Positions 1-9,271 of a DNA stretch of 64,000 nucleotides are shown here, piece by piece. A program made the position numbers and the translations under genes. The notes below the pieces were generated by a model that worked only from the letters and a program-made list of their open reading frames with translations, had not been told where the DNA came from and ran no database searches. Each line of letters starts with the position of its first letter. Positions within the stretch are counted from its first letter, which is position 1. The DNA is taken from assembly GCA_012727435.1 (NCBI GenBank), contig JAAYHB010000021.1:124001-188000 (forward strand), read 5' to 3'. Origin of the DNA: Clostridiales bacterium. GTDB lineage: Bacteria; Bacillota; Clostridia; Oscillospirales; CAG-272.

Positions 1-637
1 GCTCGTGCGGATACATCGAGTAAACCCCTTCGGCATTCGCAATGCCGACAAGGTTTATCATCTCCAGCGTTCTGGCCTTTACCTCCTCTTTTGACATTTT
101 GGGGTTATGGAGCTTTATCACCTCGTCCACCTGCGGACCTACTCGGAAGACCGGGTTGAGCGAAGTCATAGGCTCCTGAAATATCATTGAAACCTGATTG
201 CCGCGGATCTCCATCATTTTGGAGGTCGGGGTGTTGACAATGTTGTAAGCCTGCCCGGCCCCCATGTTAAAGCGGATCTCGCCGCCCACGACCTGGCCGG
301 CCGGACGCTGCAGCAGCTGCATGAGCGAGAGCGATAAAACGCTCTTCCCGCAGCCCGATTCGCCGACTACCCCGACGGTTTTGCATTTGGGTATGTCAAA
401 ACTCACGCCGTCAACCGCCTTGACGGTTCCGATATCGGTAAAGAAATATGTGCAGACATTGTCAAATTCGACTATGTTGTTCTCGTCGCGCATCCTGGTA
501 ATATAGGTCGACGGGTCCTTCTTGGAGTTGTTCCGCTCGCGCTCGAGTTTTCTGAGCAGTTTTCTGTTAAACCGGGAAATTGCCCGTGATTCGGCACCCG
601 AGATATACCAGGTCTTCTTTTTTGTTTTTTCAGACAT
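1..637 (-). CDS. oppD: Oligopeptide ABC transporter ATP-binding protein, OppD-like (cut by window start)
   Basis: This is the cytoplasmic ATPase that drives oligopeptide import with the permeases encoded next to it. It is missing from the ORF track because it runs off the left edge. Translating the minus strand from the ATG at 637 gives about 212 residues, with a basic N-terminal extension of about 50 residues, a Walker A motif GESGCGKS and a Q-loop MIFQEPMTSLNP. The frame ends at YPHE, just before the expected LSGG signature. It follows oppC by 19 bp with an AGGAGAAGGAGG ribosome binding site in the gap, so it is the last visible gene of the opp operon; oppF may lie beyond the edge. The OppD family is clear, and the peptide specificity is inferred from context. 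Confidence 0.93.
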   Translation of the reverse strand, partial: MSEKTKKKTWYISGAESRAISRFNRKLLRKLERERNNSKKDPSTYITRMRDENNIVEFDNVCTYFFTDIGTVKAVDGVSFDIPKCKTVGVVGESGCGKSVLSLSLMQLLQRPAGQVVGGEIRFNMGAGQAYNIVNTPTSKMMEIRGNQVSMIFQEPMTSLNPVFRVGPQVDEVIKLHNPKMSKEEVKARTLEMINLVGIANAEGVYSMYPHE

Positions 638-656
638 AATACTGCGCCTCCTTCTC

Positions 657-2741
657 CTAACTTTTCATCTTGGGGTCGAAGGCATCGCGCAGTCCGTCGC
701 CTACAAAGTTGAAGGCTATGACCGTAAGACAAATCAGAAGCCCGACCGGTATCCAGATATATGTGTAGTTGACCATGCTGTTATAGTCAGAAACCGAGTT
801 TATCATGGTACCCCATGTAGCAAGCGGGTGCTTAACCCCAAGTCCGAGGAATGACAGTGTCGATTCAAGCAGAATAACCGAACCGAGCCCGGCGGTCGCG
901 GTAACTATCAGCTGGGGCATAACATTCGGAATTAAGTGGCGGAATATTCTTCTCGAAACCCTGAGCCCTTCAACCTCGGTTGCCAACATGAATTCCTGCT
1001 CGCGCAGCGAAAGAATCTGTCCGCGGACAAGTCTTGCCACCGAAGCCCAGCCCAAAAATCCAAGAACGGCCATAAGCCATATCAAACGGATATAGGGGTT
1101 TACCTGCTCGGCATCAAGATATGCGCCGATGATTATCATAATCGGCAGACTGGGTATGCAGTAGAATATTTCGACAAGCCGCATGATAAGCGTATCCACC
1201 CAGCCGCCGAAGTATCCCGATATACCTCCCATGATGATACCGAGAATTGTTTCGATGATAACCACCACAAAACCGACCATCAGCGAAATCCGCCCGCCGT
1301 ACATTATGCGTGCAAAAATATCAAAGCCGTCTCCGTCGGTACCCAGAATGTGAACGTCAGTCGAGACTTCACTGAACGGCGGCGCATATCTATCAATCAA
1401 ATACCTGAAGCGGTCGCAGGTAATAGTATAGTTGTCGCCCTTGCGGGTAATAGTGACCTTTGTGTCCTCGTAGATGACATTTCCGTCCTCGTCGACCATG
1501 ACCGAGCCGTCAGATGCCTGCTTTTCAACCTTGGTAATCAGAGTGTCGACACTCTTGCCCTGCTCGATCATTTCCTCTATCTTGCGCCGCACGTCTTCCT
1601 TAAACTCAATCGTCAGGTCGCCCGAGCCGCTGTGACGGCTTACCGAGAAGGTGGTAAACCGCGCATAGGGATTTTTTGTTTCACCCAAACGATATATATT
1701 GACTACAGTGTCTCGGTTCTCAATTTCTTCGGAAATTACATAGTCAATCCCATTATAACTGAAAGCGCCGCCTCTGCAATATCCTATCAACGCCGCTTTG
1801 ACGAAATCCGCCGGCACCGCCGCGCCGCTAAGTATGTCGACCGAATAGGTCGAGCAGACAAAAAGGATGTCGCCAATGGCAAATTTATATATGTCATAGG
1901 CGCCGGGAGCGGCCTGATCTAACAGATACCGGCTGCCGCCGAACTCAAAGGTTTTTTCTCCTTCGGTAATCGCCGCAAGCACAGCATCCTCAAAGCCCCC
2001 GCCGGGATTTTCTGCGATGTACTGAATCCCCGAATCCGCATAATATTTCACGGCATATTTCTTGCGGCCGGTATTCTCCACCGCATAAGTCTTCCCGTCA
2101 TAGACAAACTTATCAAGATTGTCCATGGCCGCAGTCTTTGCCATTTCTCCGAAAGCTTCATCCATAACAATACCTTCGGAATAGGTAAGCGTCTGGGTAA
2201 GCATATCAAATTCGCAAATGAGCAGCTCCGAGGCATGGACGCCTATGCGGTTCAAATTGCTGACGTTGAGGGTATATACATTATCTGCCTGGTATTGAAC
2301 AAGGTATTTTTCTCCCGAATCGCTCTTGACCAACATGATATCGTCGCCGGTTTTTTTCATTTCGTTGATGTAATAATTCATCATGTTGGTTACCGAATAA
2401 TGAACAGACACCGATTCGTCAACCTTTATGATTGAGTATTCCGTGCGCTTCTGTGCCGCGGCATAATCCGCGTTCTCCAAAATATCGGTTTTATAGAACT
2501 TGTCTGTCTGCTCGTAGGGGTAGAAGATCGGTCCTATAAAGCAAAAGACAAACATGAAAATAAGTATACAGGAACCGACAATCGCCAGACGGTTGCGGAT
2601 AAACCGCTTGAATACCAGCCTGCCGGGACTCAACACCTTCACCCGCTGGGTGTCGTCCAGATGGTCGACGCCCCCCTCTGCATGGAGACGGCTTTTGGAC
2701 TCCATCTCTTTGAGCATCTCATTTAAATCTCTCTCTGCCAT
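657..2741 (-). CDS. oppC: OppC-like permease with a very large extracytoplasmic insertion
   Basis: Membrane permease subunit of the peptide importer. At 694 aa it is about twice the usual OppC length of 300-350 aa. A first membrane segment lies near residues 48-72, followed by about 390 residues of soluble sequence with several degenerate DGxxYxV/FGGSRYLL-like units. The ordinary permease domain starts near 465 with GTDGDGFDIFARIMYGGRIS and carries the EAA-loop EVEGLRVSRRIFRHLIPN. The ATG at 2741 has AGGAGG seven bases upstream, overlapping the stop region of oppB, so the two are translationally close. The insertion sits between TM1 and TM2, where it would face outward and could contact the equally enlarged binding protein. 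The family is certain; the role of the insertion is unknown. Confidence 0.9.
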   Translation of the reverse strand: MAERDLNEMLKEMESKSRLHAEGGVDHLDDTQRVKVLSPGRLVFKRFIRNRLAIVGSCILIFMFVFCFIGPIFYPYEQTDKFYKTDILENADYAAAQKRTEYSIIKVDESVSVHYSVTNMMNYYINEMKKTGDDIMLVKSDSGEKYLVQYQADNVYTLNVSNLNRIGVHASELLICEFDMLTQTLTYSEGIVMDEAFGEMAKTAAMDNLDKFVYDGKTYAVENTGRKKYAVKYYADSGIQYIAENPGGGFEDAVLAAITEGEKTFEFGGSRYLLDQAAPGAYDIYKFAIGDILFVCSTYSVDILSGAAVPADFVKAALIGYCRGGAFSYNGIDYVISEEIENRDTVVNIYRLGETKNPYARFTTFSVSRHSGSGDLTIEFKEDVRRKIEEMIEQGKSVDTLITKVEKQASDGSVMVDEDGNVIYEDTKVTITRKGDNYTITCDRFRYLIDRYAPPFSEVSTDVHILGTDGDGFDIFARIMYGGRISLMVGFVVVIIETILGIIMGGISGYFGGWVDTLIMRLVEIFYCIPSLPIMIIIGAYLDAEQVNPYIRLIWLMAVLGFLGWASVARLVRGQILSLREQEFMLATEVEGLRVSRRIFRHLIPNVMPQLIVTATAGLGSVILLESTLSFLGLGVKHPLATWGTMINSVSDYNSMVNYTYIWIPVGLLICLTVIAFNFVGDGLRDAFDPKMKS

Positions 2742-2750
2742 GCCGACCTC

Positions 2751-3743
2751 CTAATTAACCCTGACTCTCGGGTCGACCACCGCATAAAGGATATCCGCGA
2801 TAAGCGTGCCGAGCAGCGTAAGTATTGTGCTGAAAGCAAGGTAGAACATTGTAAAGGGGATATCCCCGTTTATCATGGAGTAATACGAGGTGTAGCCTAT
2901 CCCGCGTATTGAAAAAAGAGTCTCGGTAATCAGCGCTCCCGAAAAAAGACCCGGCAATGAACCGCCGAGTATTGTGACCAGCGGAATAAGCGTGTTTCTG
3001 AACGCATGATACCCGATTACCTTGTTCTCGGGCAGCCCCTTGGCGCGGGCGGTCCGTATATAATCGGCGTTCAGGACTTCAAGTGTATTTGTTCTGGTAT
3101 AGCGCATAAGGCTGCCTATACCGATTATTGTCAATGTCATAGCGGGCAGTACAAAATGCCATGCGACATCAAGCAGCCAGGCAAATCCGGTCAGCTTGCC
3201 GGCAAGCCGGGCCGTCACCATGCCGAAGGGCTCAAACCACCCGAGCTTGGCCGCAAAAACATATTTCAGGACAGTCGCCACAAAAAAGGTCGGCATTGAA
3301 ATGCCTATCAGAGCGATAACTGTTACGGTATAATCGGTTACGCTGTACTGCTTGGTTGCGGCCAGCACGCCGAGCGGAACCGCAATCACTATTTCAAGAA
3401 TAAAGGCGATAAGCGCCAAAAAGAAGCTGTACCAGATAACCTCCGAGAATTTTTCGGTGACGTCTACAGTCCACTGCCAGCTCTCACCGAACTCCCCCTG
3501 TATCGCATGGCTGAGCCATGTGAAAAAGCCGGGAATCACTCCCTTGTCCAGACCATACTGTTTGTTTAGTTCCTCAATCCATTGCTGAGCGCTTTTCTGG
3601 CTTCCCGGCTGGGTTGCAAGCTCTCTTGCGGTTCTCTCGACATAGCTTGTCGGGAGGTTGTTCATCAGAAGATATATAAGAAACATCGAGAAAAAGAGAA
3701 TTACGACACTCAGCAGCAGCCGCTTTACAATAAATTTCAACAT
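2751..3743 (-). CDS. oppB: Oligopeptide ABC transporter permease, OppB-like
   Basis: Partner permease of OppC, with six predicted membrane segments and a C-terminal EAA-type loop (TARAKGLPENKVIGYHAFRN). The ORF track opens at a TTG at 3827, but that start and the ATG at 3821 lie inside or beside a 15-bp hairpin and have no ribosome binding site. The ATG at 3743 gives the usual OppB beginning MLKFIVKRLLL, preceded by GGTGTGGTG, and is preferred; it yields 330 aa, normal for the family. A short palindrome (GCCGCCAAATGGCGG) lies just upstream. The order oppA-oppB-oppC-oppD is that of a standard peptide importer operon. Confidence 0.9.
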   Translation of the reverse strand: MLKFIVKRLLLSVVILFFSMFLIYLLMNNLPTSYVERTARELATQPGSQKSAQQWIEELNKQYGLDKGVIPGFFTWLSHAIQGEFGESWQWTVDVTEKFSEVIWYSFFLALIAFILEIVIAVPLGVLAATKQYSVTDYTVTVIALIGISMPTFFVATVLKYVFAAKLGWFEPFGMVTARLAGKLTGFAWLLDVAWHFVLPAMTLTIIGIGSLMRYTRTNTLEVLNADYIRTARAKGLPENKVIGYHAFRNTLIPLVTILGGSLPGLFSGALITETLFSIRGIGYTSYYSMINGDIPFTMFYLAFSTILTLLGTLIADILYAVVDPRVRVN

Positions 3744-3820
3744 TTTTATCACCACACCGCCATTTGGCGGCAAAAAAACTTGGTTGATTTGATATAAATT
3801 AGATGTTTTTTTCTTCTTCA

Positions 3821-3855
3821 TAAGCAAGAGTCTGCTTAGGGCAGACTCTTGCTTA
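3821..3855 (-). terminator. Perfect 15-bp hairpin between oppA and oppB
   Basis: TAAGCAAGAGTCTGC and its exact reverse complement are separated by TTAGG. There is no T-run after it on the minus strand, so it is more likely a partial terminator or an mRNA-protecting 3' structure that keeps oppA transcript in excess over the permeases than a full stop. Confidence 0.6.
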
Positions 3856-3881
3856 CAAAGTTATAACCAAAATCCCGGAAA

Positions 3882-6275
3882 TCAGTTCATCTCAAGAAGT
3901 TCAATGTCATTAGCCCAACCCCAGAATGTCGTGATGTCAGGGGTCAGAGTGTCAAGATTTATTCTGGCTGTGCTGAAGATGACACAATTCTGTCTCTGAT
4001 ATGTCGGAACCTCGACGCCCCAGTCAAGAATTATATCAAGGCATTGCTTATATGTGGTCTTTCTGAAGGAGGTGTCGCTCGACTTCCTTGCGGCCATAAT
4101 AAGCTCGTCAAGCCGGCTGTCGGCTATGGCGTAATGGTTGGAATCCGTGCCACCCTTGCCGACCACATTGCTGCTGTGATAGATCTGATACATATCCGGG
4201 TCTGCAGTAGCCTGCCATGCAGCGGCCCAAATCTCGCCGGTACCGGCCTCCAGTGCGGTCCAAAGCACGTTGGAATCGGACGGGTCGTTAATGTTCAGGG
4301 TGATACCGATGGTCTCAAGCGCCGACTTGGCCGAGGTCAAAATTCCGTATGCCGGATGGTCTCCGATGCCGTCGCCCGGGACAATGGCTTCATATGTCAT
4401 TTTTGCTCCGGCAGGTGCCGCAGTAAATTTCTTGGCAGCGTCATCCCAGGTATATCCGGCTGCCTTGAAGAAGTCGATAGCGGCATTGAGGGCGGCCTCA
4501 TACTTCTGGGTTTCGGTCATGCTGTCGTTGTAAATCGGGTTACCGTTTACATCCTTGGAGTATGCTATTTCATAGTCTGCATCAGCGGGTCTCGGTGCCG
4601 CCCAGGAAGTGTTGGAAATCGGGTACTGGATAACCTGAGCCCTCTCTCCGTAATAAGAGGCAATCACGGCATCCCTGTAAACCGCAAAGAGGGTGGCAAA
4701 GCCTTTTCTGAGGTTCTTGGAAGCATCGCTTCCCGGATCATTGCCGACCTTTACGTTGTCGGCGCATATGCCGATGTAGCCGTAGCCGAGATTGTCAACC
4801 GCGTTATAGGTAATGACATCGCCGGTGAGCTGGCCGTTTGAGTTTGCATTCTTGATTGCCTGAAGAATATCGTCATTAACAGACGGGTTGGCAATATCTA
4901 TGGTGCCGCTTCCAATACCGGCAACCTTATCGGCTGCGGTGGTTATCTCCTGGAATTTGATATACTTAATCTTCGGTGCGCCCTTGTAGTAGTATTCATT
5001 GCGCTCGAAGAGGACGATACCGTTCTCAAAGCTCACGAACTTATAGGGACCCGCGCCCATGGGCTTGGTAGTCTTGGCTCTCACGCTGGACAGGTCGCCT
5101 TTCGGGAAGCCGAACATATTTTTGTCGTAATCGTATTTGGCTTTGTCGCCGTAGTAGTGCATCGGAGCAACCGAGAGAGCTAACTTGTAAATCGCGGTGG
5201 CGTCAAACTCGGTCATGGTCACTTTGAGCGAGTAGTTGCCGGTCTTCTCTATGCCTTCGATTTTGGCGGCAGACTCACCGGTAACGACGCCGGCGTTGTA
5301 CTTGGCGGCGTCATCGCCGAGCTTCTCGTCGACCAGTTCAAACAAATCGGTATCGGCAGCCTCGGTAGCATTGAGGGTCACATAATCACCGCCATATGCA
5401 GCGTCAATATTATCCCAATAGTCCTGTGCGGTCGGGAAAGTGGTTACGCAGTCGTAAACCTTTCCGTTCAGATCCTTGAACTCGCCTGTGAATTCTCCGG
5501 CATCATTCTTGACCCAGCTTCCGAAGCCCCACAAACGCATTCCGAATGCCACGGCATAGTTTGAGTCGGCTGTGATTGCTTCGCCCCATTTGCCGCCGTA
5601 CGCCGTGGTAACGTACTCCGCATAATTGGCGAAAACATAATCTACGATACTCTGAGCAAAGGCCACGCCGGCCTCATCAACTGCCGCCCAATACTTGTCT
5701 GCTTCTTCCTTGGTGAAGTACTTGTATTCGGCTGCGTCGCGCCCGGCCTCAAGTATTAATTTGTTCAGGGCGGTCATTCCGGCTCTGTACTCTTCCATCC
5801 CCTTTATCGGAAGGGTGTAAAAAGTTGAAGAACCATTATATGTCGGATCGCTAAACACATACATCGAGAAGATAACGTCATCTGCCGTGAGCCTTTCGCC
5901 GTCGCTGAACCTGACGTTCCTGCGAAGGTCAAACTCATAGACAACCGTGCCGTCTTGGTTTTGTGTAATTGTACAGTCGGCAATACCCTTGTATTCGTAT
6001 GCTTTTCCGTTGTACTCGATGGTTTCGCCGGTCTTGCCTTTCAGGACGATATTGCCTTCTCTGTCGCCTGTCAGGAGTCCTACCTGAGTCATGTCCGCAA
6101 CATCCATGTCATATCCGGTCTTGGCGAAAAACGGGCTGAACTTTTCCGAAAAAGGATCATACCCGACAACAAGGGTGTCCCCGCCGGTGTACTTTTTCCC
6201 GCATGACGCCATGACAGGCAGCATCAAGCATAGGACAAGCACTACGGCGAGAAACTTGAATAACGTGCTTTTCAT
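3882..6275 (-). CDS. oppA: Oligopeptide-binding lipoprotein, OppA-like, enlarged
   Basis: Extracellular substrate-binding protein (SBP_bac_5 type) that delivers peptides to OppBC. The signal peptide ends in the lipobox VMASC, and typical family segments follow: FSDGERLTADDVIFS, GPYKFVSFENGIVLFERNEYYYKG and TADPDMYQIYHSSN. At 797 aa it is well above the usual 520-600; extra sequence lies around residues 150-310. The track starts at the ATG at 6281, only one base after GGAGGA. The ATG at 6275 has seven bases of spacing and is the better start. It heads the operon, behind a TTGACA-N17-TAAAAT promoter and a leader hairpin. Confidence 0.93.
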   Translation of the reverse strand: MKSTLFKFLAVVLVLCLMLPVMASCGKKYTGGDTLVVGYDPFSEKFSPFFAKTGYDMDVADMTQVGLLTGDREGNIVLKGKTGETIEYNGKAYEYKGIADCTITQNQDGTVVYEFDLRRNVRFSDGERLTADDVIFSMYVFSDPTYNGSSTFYTLPIKGMEEYRAGMTALNKLILEAGRDAAEYKYFTKEEADKYWAAVDEAGVAFAQSIVDYVFANYAEYVTTAYGGKWGEAITADSNYAVAFGMRLWGFGSWVKNDAGEFTGEFKDLNGKVYDCVTTFPTAQDYWDNIDAAYGGDYVTLNATEAADTDLFELVDEKLGDDAAKYNAGVVTGESAAKIEGIEKTGNYSLKVTMTEFDATAIYKLALSVAPMHYYGDKAKYDYDKNMFGFPKGDLSSVRAKTTKPMGAGPYKFVSFENGIVLFERNEYYYKGAPKIKYIKFQEITTAADKVAGIGSGTIDIANPSVNDDILQAIKNANSNGQLTGDVITYNAVDNLGYGYIGICADNVKVGNDPGSDASKNLRKGFATLFAVYRDAVIASYYGERAQVIQYPISNTSWAAPRPADADYEIAYSKDVNGNPIYNDSMTETQKYEAALNAAIDFFKAAGYTWDDAAKKFTAAPAGAKMTYEAIVPGDGIGDHPAYGILTSAKSALETIGITLNINDPSDSNVLWTALEAGTGEIWAAAWQATADPDMYQIYHSSNVVGKGGTDSNHYAIADSRLDELIMAARKSSDTSFRKTTYKQCLDIILDWGVEVPTYQRQNCVIFSTARINLDTLTPDITTFWGWANDIELLEMN

Positions 6276-6348
6276 TTTCATTCCTCCGTAAAATTAAAAA
6301 GTTATTAATAGTAGCCTTGCTACAAAACAAGACTGCATAAAAACCCGG

Positions 6349-6381
6349 TAAAAAGCACGTCGGACATGACCGGCGCTTTTT
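6349..6381 (-). terminator. Leader hairpin upstream of oppA (possible attenuator)
   Basis: On the minus strand AAAAAGCGC-CGG pairs with CCG-GTGCTTTTT (with G-T and one unpaired base), ending in a T-run. It lies between the oppA promoter and the oppA start, so it could attenuate transcription. No anti-terminator arm was worked out. Confidence 0.4.
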
Positions 6382-6412
6382 AATATTTAGTATAAAATCA
6401 TCTTATGCATGA

Positions 6413-6441
6413 ATTTTACAATAAATTGTACACATTGTCAA
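6413..6441 (-). promoter_or_regulatory. oppA operon promoter
   Basis: TTGACA-N17-TAAAAT on the minus strand, about 135 bases upstream of the oppA start. Confidence 0.75.
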
Positions 6442-6489
6442 TGGTTTTAACGAAATAAAAGTGAAATAAACTTAATGGAATATTTGTAA

Positions 6490-7047
6490 TTATGGAATTA
6501 CCTGCGTTTTGGTGTGTTTTCTGGCACTAAACACCACTGCGGTTGATATAATCATGGTAAAAGCCGAAACAACTGCCAGTATATCCCCGAAACCCGCATA
6601 ACCCTCGGCGCCGAGCAGGTAATAAATTACAAGTCCCGCTGCCGCGAGCGCGCCGAACAGAAGCATGGTAAATGAACATTGAGATATCCGGGTGTAGAGC
6701 CTGTCCTTCTGCTCGCGGGTCAACCCGGGAGCGGGGGGCTTCAGCGTGTACAGCCAGAGGTAGTAAAGCGAGCCGGTGAGAAAGGCTGCCGGCAGAAAGC
6801 CGCAAAAGTAGGGCAGCGAAACATACCATTGCTTCATCGCACCAGACCTAAAGCACAAGCCGGCCCAGAAAAAGACCCAGTAGACGGCCGCCGATAGGGT
6901 CATGGAAAGGCGCGCGCGGCGCACATTGTGAGGATCTGCCGAAAAGCCGTAATACTTCCCGCAGTAGACCGGCCGGGAAACCACCCGGCCATCAGGAAGC
7001 AGGACATTTTCAATTTTGTAATCATTGGTATACTTCTTTGATATCAC
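6490..7047 (-). CDS. Conserved-looking small membrane protein of unknown function
   Basis: A 185-aa protein that I do not recognise. It has about 45 polar N-terminal residues containing LLPDGRVVSRPVYCGKYYGF, two hydrophobic segments around 48-66 and 76-100, a charged cytoplasmic-looking loop (TREQKDRLYTRIS), then two more around 123-145 and 152-175, with a basic tail. The start is a GTG with AGAGGA seven bases upstream. It sits between pepF and oppA on the same strand and has its own promoter-like sequence, so a link to peptide uptake is only positional. Confidence 0.7.
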   Translation of the reverse strand: MISKKYTNDYKIENVLLPDGRVVSRPVYCGKYYGFSADPHNVRRARLSMTLSAAVYWVFFWAGLCFRSGAMKQWYVSLPYFCGFLPAAFLTGSLYYLWLYTLKPPAPGLTREQKDRLYTRISQCSFTMLLFGALAAAGLVIYYLLGAEGYAGFGDILAVVSAFTMIISTAVVFSARKHTKTQVIP

Positions 7048-7083
7048 CGGCAGATCCTCTCGGCACCAAATCGGCTTGACAAA

Positions 7084-7112
7084 ATTTTATCACAGTCAGG
7101 GACAAAAATCAA
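7084..7112 (-). promoter_or_regulatory. Promoter for the small membrane protein
   Basis: TTGATT-N17-TAAAAT on the minus strand, about 40 bases upstream of the GTG start. Confidence 0.55.
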
Positions 7113-7132
7113 CAGAAACCGATTTGGAAATA

Positions 7133-8959
7133 TCAGTTTTTTTCAGAGACCTTTATCATCCCGAGCCGACCCGCAATCTCGCGGAACTGCCTGACTGTTT
7201 CGGCAAATACCGAGACCGCGTCTTCGATGACCACGGGCTTTGTCATGTCGATTTCGGCCACCATAAGGCTTTCAAGCGGGCTTTTCGAGTTGCCGCATTT
7301 GAGAAAATCAATGTATTTATTGATATATTCGTCCCCCCGCTCGTTTATCTTCTTCATCACGCTCGAGGCGGCCGAGATGCAGGTCGCATACTTGTAAACA
7401 TAAAAATTATAGTAGAAATGCGGAATGCGCATCCATTCCATTGAAATCTGCTTATCGACCACCACCCGCGGGCCGAAATACTTTTTGACCAGCGCGTAAT
7501 ATTTCTCACAGAGAACCTCGCGGGTGAGCGGCTCGTTGGCCTCGACCAGTGCATAGATGTCCCGCTCAAACTCGGCGAACATTGTCTGCCTGAACAGGGT
7601 GCCCTTAAAAGTCTCCATAATGTGGTTTAAGACCGAAAGCTTTTCCAGGTCGTTTTCTGACTCCCTGAGCTTTTTTGCGGCCAGTACCAGCTCGTTGACC
7701 GTCGAAGCGACTTCCGCGACGAAAATCGTATAGTTCGAGAGGTGGAACTCGTTGCTCTTGTGCGAAAAATACGAGTGCATCGAATGACCGACTTCGTGGG
7801 CCAGGGTCAGCACGTCGTCAAACTTTCCGTTGAAGTTGAGCAGGATATATGGCTCGGTGTCGTAGCTGCCGCCACTGTAAGCACCGCCCCGCTTGCCCTT
7901 GTTCGGATAGACATCCACCCAGCCCCGCTCAAGCAGCCCGGCTCTCAGCGTCTCGTAGTACTCCTCGCCGAATATTTTCGTGGCCTCTAGCACTTCGTCC
8001 CGGGCTTCCTCGTAGGAGTAATCCCTGTCGTAGTCGGCGATAAGCGGCGCGTAGACGTCGTACATGTGGAGCTTCGAGACCCCGAGCACCTCGCGCTTGA
8101 GGTCGTAATAATCAAAGAGAACCTCAAGATTGCGGTTTACCGTATCAATCAGGTTGTTGTAGATTTCCGGGGTCACCTCGTCGGCAAAGGTCGAGGCAAA
8201 AAGACTGTTCTCATACCCGCGGAGCTTTGTCAGCGTGGCCTTTTCTTTGATGAAGCCGTTGAGTATCGTGGCTATCGTATTCCCGAACTGCCCGTACACA
8301 CGATATAGCTTAGTGAAGGCCGCACGGCGCACCCTACGGTTTTTGCTCATCAGAAATTTGACATAGGACGAGTCGGTAAGCTCGACCAGCTTGCCCTCCT
8401 CGTCGCGGATTTTCCCGAACTGCATATCGCAGTCTGTCAGGATGCTGTAAATACCGTCATGCGTGTCAAGCCCCTGGCTCATGCCGGCAAGCAGCTTCTC
8501 GCACTCATCCGAAAGCATATAGGGTTTGCGGCGCAGCTCGACCTCGATTATCCGGCGGTATTTCTCAAGTTCGGGGTATTCGCGGTACCATTCCTCAAGT
8601 GTTGTGGCATCGAGCTTTAAGATATAGGGCGAGACAAAATATGACGCCGCCGTAAAACGGCTGTTTAAATTGATTACCTTTGCGACCTGTGCCTGCCAGC
8701 TGTTGACCGAGGTGTCGACGTCGAAGTTGCGCGCCGCATATTCATACAGCTTGGCCAACTTCCGGTCGATTGCAAAGTGGTCGGCAAGGGCCGCTGCCAG
8801 CGCCTGCGGGCTGCCGAGCATGGTGCTCTCATGTTTCGGGTACTCGGCAATCAATTTCTCGGTCTCCGAAAACTCGGCTGAAAATGCCGCCTCGTCGCGG
8901 TAAATTGCAGACAGGTCCCACTTGTACTTTGCCGGTATGCCGGCTCTTTCTGTTGTCAT
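7133..8959 (-). CDS. pepF: Oligoendopeptidase F (M3B zinc metallopeptidase)
   Basis: Cytoplasmic peptidase that cuts imported peptides of medium length. The 608-aa length is typical of the family. The zinc motif HEVGH lies near residue 387 in the context LTLAHEVGHSMHSYFS, and the third ligand is in the following TIFVAEVASTVNE helix. The N-terminal PepF domain (KYDWDL-like KYKWDLSAIY) is present. The ATG has CAGGAG eight bases upstream. The gene sits upstream of the opp operon on the same strand, so it likely works with OppABCD in peptide nutrition, although it has its own promoter. Confidence 0.96.
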   Translation of the reverse strand: MTTERAGIPAKYKWDLSAIYRDEAAFSAEFSETEKLIAEYPKHESTMLGSPQALAAALADHFAIDRKLAKLYEYAARNFDVDTSVNSWQAQVAKVINLNSRFTAASYFVSPYILKLDATTLEEWYREYPELEKYRRIIEVELRRKPYMLSDECEKLLAGMSQGLDTHDGIYSILTDCDMQFGKIRDEEGKLVELTDSSYVKFLMSKNRRVRRAAFTKLYRVYGQFGNTIATILNGFIKEKATLTKLRGYENSLFASTFADEVTPEIYNNLIDTVNRNLEVLFDYYDLKREVLGVSKLHMYDVYAPLIADYDRDYSYEEARDEVLEATKIFGEEYYETLRAGLLERGWVDVYPNKGKRGGAYSGGSYDTEPYILLNFNGKFDDVLTLAHEVGHSMHSYFSHKSNEFHLSNYTIFVAEVASTVNELVLAAKKLRESENDLEKLSVLNHIMETFKGTLFRQTMFAEFERDIYALVEANEPLTREVLCEKYYALVKKYFGPRVVVDKQISMEWMRIPHFYYNFYVYKYATCISAASSVMKKINERGDEYINKYIDFLKCGNSKSPLESLMVAEIDMTKPVVIEDAVSVFAETVRQFREIAGRLGMIKVSEKN

Positions 8960-9100
8960 TTACCAAATCTCCTGATTTTTCACCATGATTTGCGTATCCG
9001 GCTGCCAGACTGCCCCTGTCCCTTGTCGCCTGAAGCATCTGTCAGGTTGCCCAACGGGACATCTATCGCAGCTACGTTTTCCTACGGCTGCGTTTTACTC

Positions 9101-9129
9101 ATTATAGCACAGGACCCCAAAACATTCAA
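9101..9129 (-). promoter_or_regulatory. pepF promoter
   Basis: TTGAAT-N17-TATAAT on the minus strand, giving a leader of about 130 bases. The rest of the 8960-9271 gap shows small GC-rich inverted repeats (GCAGC...GCTGC) but no riboswitch that I can name. Confidence 0.75.
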
Positions 9130-9271
9130 GGGAAATCTCCCCGACCGCCCTTTATTTTGAGCCACATATTAAAATGTCGGTCATCTGTTGCATCTGCAAC
9201 ATCACCGGCCGGGGAAACGGTATATACTATATGCGCAAGCAAAATTCAGGCAAATGAAAGAAGGTTTTGTT

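Noticed and set aside
936-1922. 328-aa plus-strand ORF opposite oppC
   Set aside because: It is antisense to a clear OppC gene, has no ribosome binding site and a composition typical of an out-of-frame shadow.
3757-3771. GCCGCCAAATGGCGG palindrome before oppB as an operator
   Set aside because: It is short and lies within the transcribed leader next to the oppB start, with no promoter beside it; more likely a minor RNA hairpin.
9130-9271. Possible thiamine riboswitch before the NMT1-like transporter
   Set aside because: No CTGAGA and ACCTGATCTGG-type core sequences are present, so a TPP riboswitch is not supported.
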